Positions 37,467 to 47,025 of a DNA stretch of 64,000 bases are shown piece by piece. Location of the stretch: the NCBI RefSeq assembly GCF_036885605.1, contig NZ_CP142523.1, positions 4,712,001 to 4,776,000 of the forward strand, read 5' to 3'. Within the stretch, counting starts at the first letter, position 1, and each line of letters opens with the position of its first letter. This stretch comes from Janthinobacterium sp. TB1-E2 (GTDB taxonomy: Bacteria > Pseudomonadota > Gammaproteobacteria > Burkholderiales > Burkholderiaceae_D). Under the pieces are notes generated by a model. The model saw nothing but the letters and a program-made list of their open reading frames with translations. It was not told where the DNA came from and searched no databases. The translations under genes and the position numbers were made by a program.

Positions 37467-38063
37467 TTATTTCAGGCCGCTGAACGGGTCGGCCGTGCTG
37501 CCTGGCGCCGCCGCGCCCTTCGCCGCCGCCGAGCCGGAGCCGGATGTGGCTGCGCGCTTGCCGGCCGCCAGCGGACGTTTGGCCGGCGGCACCAGCACGT
37601 CTTCGCCGATGCTCGCGCGCAGCAGCTTGGCCAGGTCCTGCGCTTCCGAACGCAGCGAGCCATTCAGATTGTTTTGCCGCGACAGGTCGGCCAGCGCCTT
37701 GCCGGACAGGCGCAAGCCGCTGACGGCGACGATGCTGTTGGCCACCTTGTCGTCCGGGTCGCGCTCCAGCGCTTCGAGCGCATGGCCGATGGCATCGCCG
37801 TACTGGCCGCGGTCGAACTTCATCTGCGCCATTTGCAGCCACGGCGCCTTGTCAGCCGGGTAGCTGGCCCCGCCGCGCTGAAGCAGGGTCATGGCGCGTT
37901 CGTACTGGCCGGCGCGCGCAGCCGCATCGGCCTCGCTCATCACTTGCGCCAGGGTCGGCGCGGCAGGTTTTTGGGGCGCCGGCTGGTCTGGCGTGGCACA
38001 GGCGGCCAGCAGCAAGGCGCTGGCGAGGCAGGCAATACGGGGCAACATCGTGGCTGGCTTCAT
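37467..38063 (-). CDS. TPR-like lipoprotein at the head of the tssB operon
   Basis: 198 residues. Signal peptide ending in a lipobox ('LLLAAC', Cys22), then a TPR-like helical region (about residues 40-120, 'AARAGQYERAMTLLQRGG', 'RGQYGDAIGHALEALERD') and a low-complexity Ala/Gly/Ser tail. Probably outer-membrane anchored. TPR lipoproteins recur in betaproteobacterial T6SS clusters but its role is undefined. Likely cotranscribed with tssB, 37 bp downstream. Confidence 0.8.
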   Translation of the reverse strand: MKPATMLPRIACLASALLLAACATPDQPAPQKPAAPTLAQVMSEADAAARAGQYERAMTLLQRGGASYPADKAPWLQMAQMKFDRGQYGDAIGHALEALERDPDDKVANSIVAVSGLRLSGKALADLSRQNNLNGSLRSEAQDLAKLLRASIGEDVLVPPAKRPLAAGKRAATSGSGSAAAKGAAAPGSTADPFSGLK

Positions 38064-38340
38064 CGGGGCATTCCTTCACGTGGAGGACGCTACCGCTGGG
38101 AACGATGGGCGGCGCCTTGGTGGAGACTATTATTGATCGGCAATTTTTTGCCAAATTGAGATTAATCAGCAAAGAAGAAGTTCCACATCACAGCCGCGTA
38201 CAGCGCCATGAATCCTGATCTGGCGCAGTAATTGTCTTGATCGCAGGCCGATCTTGCGCCAACGCAAGCAGGCCGCCAGTGCATGCGTTTAAATGACTGC
38301 AACACTTTTATTTCCACCCTTCAATTTACAAAGGTCGCCC
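38064..38340. other. Divergent T6SS control region
   Basis: 277 bp between the minus-strand tssB block and the plus-strand tssJKL block. It contains an AT-rich palindrome GGCAATTTTTTGCC (about 38138-38151) and, on the plus strand, TGGCGCAGTAATTGT (about 38221), which partly resembles a sigma-54 site. Neither is strong enough to call. No open frame of note. Confidence 0.5.
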
Positions 38341-38925
38341 ATGCCATTTGACGCCCTGGTCCGCCCGGCCCGCGCCACCGCGCTACTGCTGATGGCCTTG
38401 CTGCTGGCCGGCTGTGCGGGCGGCGCCATCGGTACACTGGCCAGCGCGGCGCTGCAAATGGCCGGCGTGGCCAAGCCGCCGCCGGAACTGCCCGACGCGC
38501 AAAAGCCGCCGCGCAATGTCAGCATCCGCCTGCATGCGGCGCAGCGCCTGAACACGGATGCCGACGGCCGGCCGCTGGCGCTGGTGGCGCGCATCTACAA
38601 GCTGCGCCAGAGCGCCGCCTTCGAACAGGCGCCGTACGACAGCTTCCTCGACTCGCAGCGCGAAAAGGCCGCGCTGGGCGCCGACCTGATGGAAGTGAAG
38701 GAAGTGCTGCTGGTGCCGGGCCAGCGCTACGAAGTACAGGAAAAAGTCAGCAAGGAAGCGTATTTCATCGGCGTCGTGGCCCTGTTCCGCGCGCCGGCCG
38801 CGCAGCACTGGCGCGCCACCTTTGCCGCCGCCGATGCGGAACGCGGCGGCATCACCGTCGGCCTGCACGCCTGCGCGCTCAGCATCAGCGGGGTAGCCGC
38901 GCTGTCGGCCCCGCGCTGCCAGTAA
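38341..38925 (+). CDS. tssJ: Type VI outer-membrane lipoprotein TssJ
   Basis: 194 residues from the ATG at 38341. Lipobox LLAGC (Cys25), then the TssJ domain with 'NVSIRLHAAQRLNTDADGR' and 'VVALFRAPAAQHWRATF'. It anchors TssM to the outer membrane. An upstream in-frame start would add 16 residues before the signal sequence and is less likely. First gene of tssJKL. Confidence 0.93.
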   Translation: MPFDALVRPARATALLLMALLLAGCAGGAIGTLASAALQMAGVAKPPPELPDAQKPPRNVSIRLHAAQRLNTDADGRPLALVARIYKLRQSAAFEQAPYDSFLDSQREKAALGADLMEVKEVLLVPGQRYEVQEKVSKEAYFIGVVALFRAPAAQHWRATFAAADAERGGITVGLHACALSISGVAALSAPRCQ

Positions 38926-38962
38926 CACGACTAGACACGCCACACATTCAAGGAGAACCGAG

Positions 38963-40333
38963 ATGGGCATGGCAGCGAAAGTCTTGTGGGGAGAAGGCCT
39001 GTTCCTGCGGCCGCAGCATTTCCAGCGCCAGGATCAATATCACGAAGCGCGCCTGCATCATACGGCCAGCGCGCTGCATCCCTACCTGTGGGGTGTGGCG
39101 CACATGGCGTGGGACCTGGCGGCGCTGAAGACGGGCACCCTGCGCCTGCAAGCGCTGTCGGCGATCTTCCGCGACGGCGAAGTGTTCGAATCGCTGGGCG
39201 ACGGCGCGCCCGGCAGCGATACCCTGCCCCCGCCCGTGGACCTGGAAGCGCTGCCGCCGGCCGTGCAGGAAGTGACGTATTACGCGGCGCTGCCCATCCT
39301 CAACCGCGAAGGCATGAATTACACGGTGCAGGCAGCAACGGCAGGCACGCCGGCCAGCACGCGCTTTGCGCACGCCATGCGCGCCACGCCCGACCTGTTT
39401 ACGGAGTCCGCCGTGGCCGACGTGGCCTACCTGAAGAAAACCGTGCGCCTGATTCCCGACAGCGAAGCGCGCGGCTCCTACGACTGCCTGCCGCTGATCG
39501 CCCTGCGGCGCACGGTGTCGGGCGGCTTCGAACCCGTGCCCTCGTTCATGGCGCCCAGCCTGGCGATCGCCGGCGCGCCGCGCCTGCAGGGCGTGCTGGA
39601 ACACCTGCTCGACGCCTTGCAGGCGAAAGTGAGCGCGCTGCACGGCCACCACCGCGAACCGAGCCGCAACGTGATCGAGTTCCGCTCGGGCGACGTGTCC
39701 TCGTTCTGGCTGCTGCACACGGTCAGCACGGCCGCCGCCGCCCTGATGCACTATGTGCGCCATCCGGCCCTGCATCCGGAGCGCCTGTACGAGGCGCTGC
39801 TGGGCCTGGCGGGCGGCCTGCTCAGCTACTCCAAGCATTACACCCTGGCCAGCCTGCCCGCCTACGACCACGCGCAGCCGGGCGCCTGCTTCGACGCCAT
39901 CGACGCGATCATCCGCGAACTGCTCGACACCGTCATCTCGTCGAAGTATTTTTCCATCGCCCTGCTCGAGGACAAGCCGTCCTACTACCTGGGCAAGCTC
40001 GATTCGGGCAAGATCGACCAGCACACCACCTTGTACCTGGCGATTCGCGCCGCCATGCCCGCCATCGAACTGGTCGACGTGGTGCCGCTGCGCGTGAAAG
40101 TGGGCGCGCCCGACGACGTGGAAAAATGCGTGCTCACAGCCATGCCCGGCCTGAAGCTGTCGCATGCGCCGCAAGTGCCGGCCGCCATTCCCGTGCGCCC
40201 CGACACCTATTATTTTGCGATTGAAAACCGCGGCGTCCTGTATGAGCAGATGCTCAAGGCGCAGTCGATTTCCGTCTACGTGCCGGCCGGCATACGCGAC
40301 CTGCAGCTGGAACTGATCGCGGTGACGGCATGA
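38963..40333 (+). CDS. tssK: Type VI baseplate protein TssK
   Basis: 456 residues. 'VLWGEGLFLRPQHFQ' near the N-terminus is a TssK hallmark. It connects the baseplate to the TssJLM membrane complex. AGGAG precedes the ATG. Its stop TGA overlaps the tssL start. Confidence 0.96.
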   Translation: MGMAAKVLWGEGLFLRPQHFQRQDQYHEARLHHTASALHPYLWGVAHMAWDLAALKTGTLRLQALSAIFRDGEVFESLGDGAPGSDTLPPPVDLEALPPAVQEVTYYAALPILNREGMNYTVQAATAGTPASTRFAHAMRATPDLFTESAVADVAYLKKTVRLIPDSEARGSYDCLPLIALRRTVSGGFEPVPSFMAPSLAIAGAPRLQGVLEHLLDALQAKVSALHGHHREPSRNVIEFRSGDVSSFWLLHTVSTAAAALMHYVRHPALHPERLYEALLGLAGGLLSYSKHYTLASLPAYDHAQPGACFDAIDAIIRELLDTVISSKYFSIALLEDKPSYYLGKLDSGKIDQHTTLYLAIRAAMPAIELVDVVPLRVKVGAPDDVEKCVLTAMPGLKLSHAPQVPAAIPVRPDTYYFAIENRGVLYEQMLKAQSISVYVPAGIRDLQLELIAVTA

Positions 40334-41118
40334 GCCAGCTCATCGAACGGCGCGCGGCGCCCTCCCTGCTGGGACAACGCGGTTCCGCCCCCGGCGGCAC
40401 GGCCAGCCGGCATGCCGGCAGCGCCCTGCTGGACCTGATGCACGAAGGCTTTTATATGCTGTTCATGCTGAAGCACGGCTCGGCGCCTGGCGACGAGCAA
40501 AGCTTCATGGACCGCATCACGGCCTTCCTCGACGACTTCGAGCGCGAAGCGAAAAAAATCCGCGCCGATGGCGACGATATCGAGGCGGCCAAGTATGCGT
40601 TCTGCGCGGCCGTCGATGAAATCATCCTGGCCTCGCCTTTCGCCCTGCGCAAACAGTGGGAGCGGCGCCCGCTGCAGCTGCTGATCTTTGGCGACCAGCT
40701 GGCCGGCGAACACTTCTTCGACCGCCTCGACGCCCTGCGCGGCAAGGGCGCCATGCGCGTGCAGGCGCTGCAGGTCTTCCACATGTGTTTATTGCTGGGA
40801 TTCCAGGGTAAATATGCGATCGACGGCGGCGAAAAACTCAGCTACCTGACAGCGCGCCTGGGCGACGAGATCGCCCACATCAAGGGCAAGAGCCGTGGCT
40901 TCGCGCCGCGCGCGGAACGCCCCGACCAGGTGGTCAACAAGCGTGGCAGCGACGTGCCGCTGTGGGCGCTGTCGAGCTTTTTCGCCCTGCTGGCCATCTG
41001 CGCCTACCTGGGCCTGAAAACGCATCTGACGCGCGGCACGCAAACGAGCCTGGCCGCGTATGCGGATCTGGTCAAGCTGGCGCCACGCCCGGCACACCTG
41101 ACCATCACCCTGCCCTGA
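40330..41118 (+). CDS. tssL: Type VI inner-membrane protein TssL (DotU)
   Basis: 262 residues. DotU/IcmH core 'LLDLMHEGFYMLFMLKHG' and 'EAAKYAFCAAVDEIILAS' (about residues 30-110), then a single C-terminal membrane segment (about 211-232, 'LWALSSFFALLAICAYLGLK'). It lacks a peptidoglycan-binding extension; the separate OmpA-like gene downstream may supply that function. A large palindrome starts one base after the stop. Confidence 0.95.
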   Translation: MSQLIERRAAPSLLGQRGSAPGGTASRHAGSALLDLMHEGFYMLFMLKHGSAPGDEQSFMDRITAFLDDFEREAKKIRADGDDIEAAKYAFCAAVDEIILASPFALRKQWERRPLQLLIFGDQLAGEHFFDRLDALRGKGAMRVQALQVFHMCLLLGFQGKYAIDGGEKLSYLTARLGDEIAHIKGKSRGFAPRAERPDQVVNKRGSDVPLWALSSFFALLAICAYLGLKTHLTRGTQTSLAAYADLVKLAPRPAHLTITLP

Positions 41119-41236
41119 ACACCTCACAAAACCTACTGCGCGTCGGTATGGGCGGCCTGCGATGCTCACCGTGCTCTAGCACGGTTGCGCTTCTCGACCG
41201 CCTCTCCCTTCCGCTCGCTACGGTTTTGTGAGGTGT
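41119..41236. repeat. 118-bp imperfect palindrome between convergent tssL and the OmpA gene
   Basis: Outer arms ACACCTCACAAAACC and GGTTTTGTGAGGTGT (15 bp, perfect), an imperfect middle, and a perfect tip ACCGTGCT-CT-AGCACGGT (41168-41185). Same plan as the element at the ilvC stop, different sequence. It fills almost the whole gap between two convergent genes, so it may act as a bidirectional terminator or an extragenic repeat. Confidence 0.8.
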
Positions 41237-41245
41237 CAACCCAAT

Positions 41246-42025
41246 CTACTGCGCAATCCTGAACTCGATGCGCCGGTTTCTCGCCCGGCCATCGGCCGTG
41301 GCGTTGCTGGCCACGGGGCGGTCCGGCCCCTGGCCCGACACCAGCACCGAATCGGCCGCGACGCCCTTGCTGGCCAGGTAGGCGCGCACGGCTTCGGCGC
41401 GCGCCTGGCTCAGGGCCACGTTACTGGCGCGCAGGCCCGTGTCGTCCGTGTGGCCGATCACCTCGACCTTGCGTCCGCGCAGCTTGAGCATGACGGCCGC
41501 CATCTCGTCGAGGATGGCCAGGCCGGCCGAGGTGATGGTGGCCTTGCCGCTGTCGAATTCGATGATGCGTTTATCGAGCGCCGCATCGAGCAAGCCCTGC
41601 TCGGCCTCGGCCGCCTTGACCCGCAAGCCATTGTTGACGATGTAGGTGGGATTGAGGCTGGTGGCGATGTCGCTGGCGATCTGCTGGCGCTGCGCCTCGT
41701 TCGCCACTTCGCCGCGCACGCTGACGTTGTTGCCGTCGACGGTGATCTGCCCCCGTGAAATGAGCTTCAGGTTCGGCGCGATCAGCTTGTGCACGTAGGC
41801 GTTCCAGTTGGCCGGCACGGCCACGTTGCCGATGGCGATCTGGTCGACCACGCGCTCGGCGCCGTACAGTTCGCGCAGACGGGCCAGCACGGCCGCCTTG
41901 GCCGCCTCGTCGGCCAGGGTACCCGTGACAAGGATCTGGCCCGGCATCGGCGTCTGGGGTACTTGCGCTTGCGCGCGGCAGGGAACTGCCGCGGCAAGCA
42001 GCAGGAAAATGGCATACGATTTCAT
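41246..42025 (-). CDS. T6SS-associated BON/OmpA family protein
   Basis: 259 residues. Signal peptide (about 1-21), then BON-like repeats (about 30-135) and a C-terminal OmpA peptidoglycan-binding domain (about 145-259) with 'IIEFDSGKATITSAGLAIL' and 'GHTDDTGLRASNVALSQARA'. It probably attaches the T6SS membrane complex to the cell wall, replacing a PG-binding domain missing from TssL. It follows tagF by 9 bases. Confidence 0.88.
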   Translation of the reverse strand: MKSYAIFLLLAAAVPCRAQAQVPQTPMPGQILVTGTLADEAAKAAVLARLRELYGAERVVDQIAIGNVAVPANWNAYVHKLIAPNLKLISRGQITVDGNNVSVRGEVANEAQRQQIASDIATSLNPTYIVNNGLRVKAAEAEQGLLDAALDKRIIEFDSGKATITSAGLAILDEMAAVMLKLRGRKVEVIGHTDDTGLRASNVALSQARAEAVRAYLASKGVAADSVLVSGQGPDRPVASNATADGRARNRRIEFRIAQ

Positions 42026-42034
42026 CGCGGTCCT

Positions 42035-43015
42035 TCAGGCAAAGGTGTCGGCAAACATGGCGCAGGCCGAGCGCAGCGACAGCTGCTCCTGCTGCAGGCA
42101 GACGGAAAACTGGCGCAGCGCAGCGTCGTGTCCCAGCTGCTCCTCGACCCAGTCCAGCTGGTCGAACACGATCAGCCGTTCGCTGCCGGCCTGCGGGTCG
42201 ATCAGCGCGCGCAAGCCATCCGGGTCCGCGCCGCAAAAGCCGATCACCAGCACGGGCGCCTCGTCGAGGTGGGAAAAAAACAGCGCCAGTTCGAAATCGG
42301 CCAGACGCAGGAAAGGCGCGATCAAATGCAGCCAGAAGCTGGCCACCACGTCGCGCAGCTGCGCGTCTTGCGGCAGCGGCAGTACCAGGCTTTTCTCCAG
42401 GCGCGGCAAGCCGCTCTGGCGCACCGGCCGCAGCAGCAGGCCCAGGCCCAGCAGCAATTCGCGCACCGTCACGGGGAACGCGGGCGACGCCAGCATCGCT
42501 TGCAGGCCATGCACGGTCTGCGCCTGCAGGAAGTCAGCCAGCCGCTCCGCATGGCACGCTGCGGCCGGTTCGACTTCGACCAAGTTGCCGGCCAGCGCCA
42601 GCAGGGCCGGCCCCGGTTCGGCGCTGGCCACGATGCCTTGCGACAGCTGCTCCACCCGCTGCCACAGGGGCGCCAGCGCCAGCGGGCTGCAAGCGACAAA
42701 GGCCTCGGCGTCATCGACTTCGAGCGCGCCCATGGCCATGAAGGGAAAGCGCCGCAGCGACTGGTCGTTGCTCGCTTCCAGGCGTCCGGCGATGGCGCGC
42801 CGGCTGCGCGTGCCGACGAAGGCAAAACGCAGCGGCGGCAAGGCGTCGTAATTGAGCTTCCAGCGCGGTTCCACCGTCAGCGCGATCATGACCTGCGCCA
42901 GCCAGTCATCAAGCAGCTGCACCAGCGCGTGATTGTCGCAAGCCTTGATGAAATCGCCGCGCGCGGGGATCTTGCCAAAATAGCCGAGGCGCACCTGCTG
43001 CGCCACGCGCATCAT
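42035..43015 (-). CDS. tagF: TagF-like type VI regulatory protein
   Basis: 326 residues. It starts 'MMRVAQQVRLGYFGKIPARGDFI', the TagF/ImpM signature. TagF proteins repress T6SS firing post-translationally and may act with PpkA/PppA; no kinase or phosphatase gene is in this window. The start overlaps the tssM stop (ATGA). Confidence 0.88.
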   Translation of the reverse strand: MMRVAQQVRLGYFGKIPARGDFIKACDNHALVQLLDDWLAQVMIALTVEPRWKLNYDALPPLRFAFVGTRSRRAIAGRLEASNDQSLRRFPFMAMGALEVDDAEAFVACSPLALAPLWQRVEQLSQGIVASAEPGPALLALAGNLVEVEPAAACHAERLADFLQAQTVHGLQAMLASPAFPVTVRELLLGLGLLLRPVRQSGLPRLEKSLVLPLPQDAQLRDVVASFWLHLIAPFLRLADFELALFFSHLDEAPVLVIGFCGADPDGLRALIDPQAGSERLIVFDQLDWVEEQLGHDAALRQFSVCLQQEQLSLRSACAMFADTFA

Positions 43016-46000
43016 GGCGCCACCCCGGTCGCCGCAACTGCGGCCATGACCGGCGCGGGAACGCCCGGCATGCCGACGATGGTCTCGGGCAGCTGCATGC
43101 CGCGAAAGCCCTGCTCCTGCACCGCGGTGGCAGATCCGGCGCCCGTCGTCTCGGCGCTGCTGGTGATTTTCAGGTCGACCGCCACGGCCACCTCGCCGCG
43201 CGTCCAGCGCAGTTCGAACACGCCGCCATCCTTGCGCTTCTTGGCCGCCGCGTCGATCATGCGCTTCAAGCCGAATTGCCCCGGTTCGTTGAACAGTTCC
43301 ACCGTGCGCCCGTCGAAGGTGACTGCCGTGATGCGCGCGCCTTGCTGGCCCGCCGCGCCCTGCGGACCCGGATGCACCATATTCGTCCACTGCGCTGGCG
43401 TATTGCGGTAGCGCAGCTGCTGGCCGTCAATCTCCACCGTGTATTCCAGGGTGCCCGGCGCGGGCGACGGCTGGATCTGGAACACGGTTTGCGCCGCCGT
43501 CGAGGTGGCCGCCACGCCGCCAGCGCCCAGCGGCGCGATCCAGCCGGGGAAGCGCGCCACCACCTGCGGCGCCAGGCTGATGCCCATGTCGGCCCAGGTG
43601 CGCGGCGCCAGCACGTCGCCGCGCCGCACCACCAAGGGGCCCATGGATGTGGTGACGAATTTCGCCACCAGGCCTTCGGGGCCGAAGAACTGGCCGATCT
43701 CTAGGTTGCTCGCCTCGATGCGCGCCGTAGGCGCAAACGGATATTTATTGGCCAGCGATTTCTGGAACGGCTCGTACACCTGCGCCGCCCAGGTCTTGTT
43801 GATATCGAGTTCGGCCGGCGCGACGATGACGGCAAAGGTCTGCATCAGCGGGCGCACGAGAATCGGGCGTATCGCCTGCTTTTGCGCGTCGCTCATCCCC
43901 GTGAGCACCTGCTCGTCGACCAGCTTCAGGGCGTCGGCCAGTTCGGAGCCGCTTCCCTCCAGCGTCTGCTGCATGAACTGGCGCGCGCCTGGTCCCGCGT
44001 CGCCCTGGTTCTTCAGCTGGTTCAAACGGCTGCGCAGTTTCGACAGCGCTTCCAGGTAGGCGCGCATCAGCGAGGCATTGTTGTCCCTGGCCGCCACCAG
44101 TTTGCCCACGCCGGCAAATTCGCGCCCCACGGGACCCATCGGTTTATCCAGGCGAGCCGGGTCGAGCTGCGCATTCATGCCGGGGTTGGTCGTCAGCTGC
44201 GACGGCGCGCGGCGCAGCACGGTTTCCTTGAACCAGGCGATGATGCCCCGCTCGGCCTTGCGCAGTTGCGCATTTTGCAGCGCCGGGTTGTCCCACGAGG
44301 TTTCCTCATAAATGGTCGTCAGCAGCTTGGCGATCGGCGACGACTGCGGATCGCCCAGGCGGTTCATCGCCTGCACGGCGCCGTCAAAACCTTTCAGATC
44401 GGCGACGGCCACGCCCTGCACGAATTTTTGCCACTCGCGCGCGTAATCGGCCTTGTACATGGCCACCAGATTTTTCTCGATCTGCTCCGGACTGCCTTCC
44501 AGGGTCAGGTCGTCGGTGGAGGCACTTTTCAGCACCCAGTCGGCGCTTTGCAGTTCGCGGTTGGCCGCGTCGCGAAACGCGCCCTCGACGAACTTTTCCC
44601 AGGCCTGGCGCGTAAAGGCGCCGGAGACGGCATAACTGCCCGCCAGCAGGGTCTGATCCTGCTCGCCGACGATGCGCGCCACCGTCATGCCGGGAAAGCG
44701 CGTCGAGGCGCGCGCCTTGACGTCGGCATACACGCGCTCGCGCGCCGGCATGCCGCGCACCACGCGGCGCAGATTTTCGCGCGCCTGGTCGACCAGCGCC
44801 AGCTTCTGTTCGATGCGCGGCCAGGACGGGTCGCCGATCTGCGCCAGGTAGAACGTCAGCAGCCGTTCGGCGCTGCGTATCATCTGCTCGCGCGGCATGG
44901 CGCCCCGATTGCTCTCCAGCCAGCCGCGCCAGAAGCGCGTCAGCTGGTCGTTCAGGTGGCTGCTTTCCGCATGCGTCTTATCGGCCAGCATCAGATAGGT
45001 TTTCAGCGCGTTGTAGGCGTCTTCCACATTCGTCGCGCTGGCCGCCTGGTACTGCACGCTGCGCGGTGCGGAAGACGCTGCGGGCGCGGCGGCCGGCGTC
45101 TGCGGCGTGCGCGCCGTGGGCTGCAGCTGGTCGGCGCTGGCGTTCATCTCGAACAGCAAGGCTTCCAGCGCGCCCGCCACGGGGGCCAGCATGACCTGGC
45201 GCGCGCCGGCAAAATACTCCTCGCGCAGCTTGCGTTCAAGTAACTCCCCCTGGTACAGGCCCAGGCGCAAGGACCACGGCCGTTGCGTGCGGTACGCGTC
45301 CAGCTGTTCGATGCGGTCCTGCAAGATCTCGAGCGCTTCCAGGCGCGACTGCAAGTCCAGGCGCCGCTCCTGCAGCTTGACCACTTTATTTAAATCGGCC
45401 TCGACATTGGCCACCAGTTGCCGGTTGCCCAGGTAGGACCAGCTCCAGCCACCGAGGCAGGCGCCCAGCGATACCGTCGCGGCAAAGAACACGGCATATT
45501 TGAAGCGCAGCTTGGCGCGGTTGGCATAGTTGGCCACCAGATGCTTGTCGGCAAAAATCACCTTGCGGAACAGCTCCAACAGGAAATAGCCATGCTGGCG
45601 CGCGCCGGACGGCGCTGCGGCCGGAGCCGGCGCGAAGGCCAGGTCGAAGCGGCGCGCCACCTGCTGCGAGGACGCGCTGACGGGCTCGCCTTCCTGCAGC
45701 GCGCTGGTGAAATAAAAGCCGCGGAACACGGGCTGGAACTGGAACGGATTTTCCTCGAACAGGGTGGCGATGAAGGCGCGCAGGGCCGGCTTGATGGCGG
45801 CAAATTCCAGCGGAAAGGTGAATACGCCGGGCGCCATCGTCTTGCGTTGCCGGTGCGCCATATTGGCCAGGCTCAGCTCCGTCAAGCCATCGTGCAATTC
45901 ATCGAAACTCTGGTCGAAAAAGGCCAGCAAGTCAGCCGTGGGCAGCTTGCGCTGGTAGGGCATGGTGGCGCCCCAGACGCGCTCGCGTTCGCTGCGCTCG

Positions 46001-46830
46001 GCATCGGCGAAAAACTCCGTGAAGCCGGCGATCAGGTCCGCCTTGGTAAACACGATGTACAGGGGCGCAAACACTTCCAGGCGTTCGATGACGTCCTGCA
46101 CGCGCTTGCGCAGGCTGCGCGCCAGTTGCATGCCGACATCAGGATCGCCGCCCAGCTCAGCGATGCTGACGGCGATGAGGATGCCGTTGATGGGCGCCTT
46201 GCGCCGGTATTTTTTCAGCAGGTCGAGAAAGCCGAACCACTCGCCGCGGTGCTCGTCGACGACGGAGTAGCGTCCCGCCGTGTCAAGCACGATGCCGTCC
46301 GTCGTGAAAAACCAGTCGCAGTTGCGCGTGCCGCCCACGCCTTGCACGATCTTGCCGTCGGCGAAAGGGAATTGCAGGCCCGAATGCAGGATGGCGCTGC
46401 TCTTGCCGGCCGCCGGATTGCCGATGATCATGTACCACGGCAGTTCGTACAGGGCGGCGGCGCCCGACTTGAGGCCCAGCTTGGACGTCTTGATGGTGTC
46501 GATGGCAGCCAGCATGCCCGTGCGAACGGCGTCGAGTTCGCCCTGTTGGGTGTTGCTGGCCGTTGAGGACGAGGCCGCCTGCGCGGCGGCGATCTCGGCC
46601 TCGTTGAGGATGGCCTGGCCCAGCGCCTGGGCATCGCGCCGCGCACGACGCCGGCGCCACAGCCACAGGCCCAGCCAAGTGGCAAAGGCCAGCAGCAGCA
46701 AGACCAGGGCCCAGATCAGCGCCACTTCCAGCACCTCGGCGCCCAGGTACAGGAACACGGCCAGCGCCACGAAGCCGAGGATGGTCAGTTGGCGGCTGTC
46801 GGTGAGGAAATGCCAGATTCGTCGCAGCAT
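43012..46830 (-). CDS. tssM: Type VI inner-membrane protein TssM (IcmF)
   Basis: 1272 residues from the ATG at 46830 (an in-frame upstream start at 46908 exists but lacks conservation). Two N-terminal helices (about 15-60), a Walker A-like 'GNPAAGKSSAIL' near 137-148, a third helix 'YAVFFAATVSLGACLGGW', and a large periplasmic domain reaching TssJ. Structural hub of the TssJLM complex. It is followed by tagF with overlap. Part of the tssM-tagF-OmpA unit. Confidence 0.95.
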   Translation of the reverse strand: MLRRIWHFLTDSRQLTILGFVALAVFLYLGAEVLEVALIWALVLLLLAFATWLGLWLWRRRRARRDAQALGQAILNEAEIAAAQAASSSTASNTQQGELDAVRTGMLAAIDTIKTSKLGLKSGAAALYELPWYMIIGNPAAGKSSAILHSGLQFPFADGKIVQGVGGTRNCDWFFTTDGIVLDTAGRYSVVDEHRGEWFGFLDLLKKYRRKAPINGILIAVSIAELGGDPDVGMQLARSLRKRVQDVIERLEVFAPLYIVFTKADLIAGFTEFFADAERSERERVWGATMPYQRKLPTADLLAFFDQSFDELHDGLTELSLANMAHRQRKTMAPGVFTFPLEFAAIKPALRAFIATLFEENPFQFQPVFRGFYFTSALQEGEPVSASSQQVARRFDLAFAPAPAAAPSGARQHGYFLLELFRKVIFADKHLVANYANRAKLRFKYAVFFAATVSLGACLGGWSWSYLGNRQLVANVEADLNKVVKLQERRLDLQSRLEALEILQDRIEQLDAYRTQRPWSLRLGLYQGELLERKLREEYFAGARQVMLAPVAGALEALLFEMNASADQLQPTARTPQTPAAAPAASSAPRSVQYQAASATNVEDAYNALKTYLMLADKTHAESSHLNDQLTRFWRGWLESNRGAMPREQMIRSAERLLTFYLAQIGDPSWPRIEQKLALVDQARENLRRVVRGMPARERVYADVKARASTRFPGMTVARIVGEQDQTLLAGSYAVSGAFTRQAWEKFVEGAFRDAANRELQSADWVLKSASTDDLTLEGSPEQIEKNLVAMYKADYAREWQKFVQGVAVADLKGFDGAVQAMNRLGDPQSSPIAKLLTTIYEETSWDNPALQNAQLRKAERGIIAWFKETVLRRAPSQLTTNPGMNAQLDPARLDKPMGPVGREFAGVGKLVAARDNNASLMRAYLEALSKLRSRLNQLKNQGDAGPGARQFMQQTLEGSGSELADALKLVDEQVLTGMSDAQKQAIRPILVRPLMQTFAVIVAPAELDINKTWAAQVYEPFQKSLANKYPFAPTARIEASNLEIGQFFGPEGLVAKFVTTSMGPLVVRRGDVLAPRTWADMGISLAPQVVARFPGWIAPLGAGGVAATSTAAQTVFQIQPSPAPGTLEYTVEIDGQQLRYRNTPAQWTNMVHPGPQGAAGQQGARITAVTFDGRTVELFNEPGQFGLKRMIDAAAKKRKDGGVFELRWTRGEVAVAVDLKITSSAETTGAGSATAVQEQGFRGMQLPETIVGMPGVPAPVMAAVAATGVAP

Positions 46831-47025
46831 GATAAGCCCAGGGTGAGGTCGCAAAGCAAGGCGGATTCGGCCCATGCTGACAGCAATGCGGCGCGGCTTT
46901 GTTGACATACGACAAGTATCTGGCGCCAGCGCTCGGCAGGCACTGGCAGGTCATTGACGCTGCGCAATCAAGCTTGCAGCGGTGAAATTCGGGGCCGCAC
47001 GCGGCGCTAGAATGGCTGGCGCGGC

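Noticed and set aside
38138..38152. GGCAATTTTTTGCC palindrome as a second sigma-54 or operator site
   Set aside because: Spacing between GG and GC is nine, not ten, bases; recorded only as a palindrome.
38221..38235. Sigma-54-like TGGCGCAGTAATTGT before tssJ
   Set aside because: The -12 GC is GT and the flanks do not match; too weak to call, although T6SS genes are often sigma-54 dependent.
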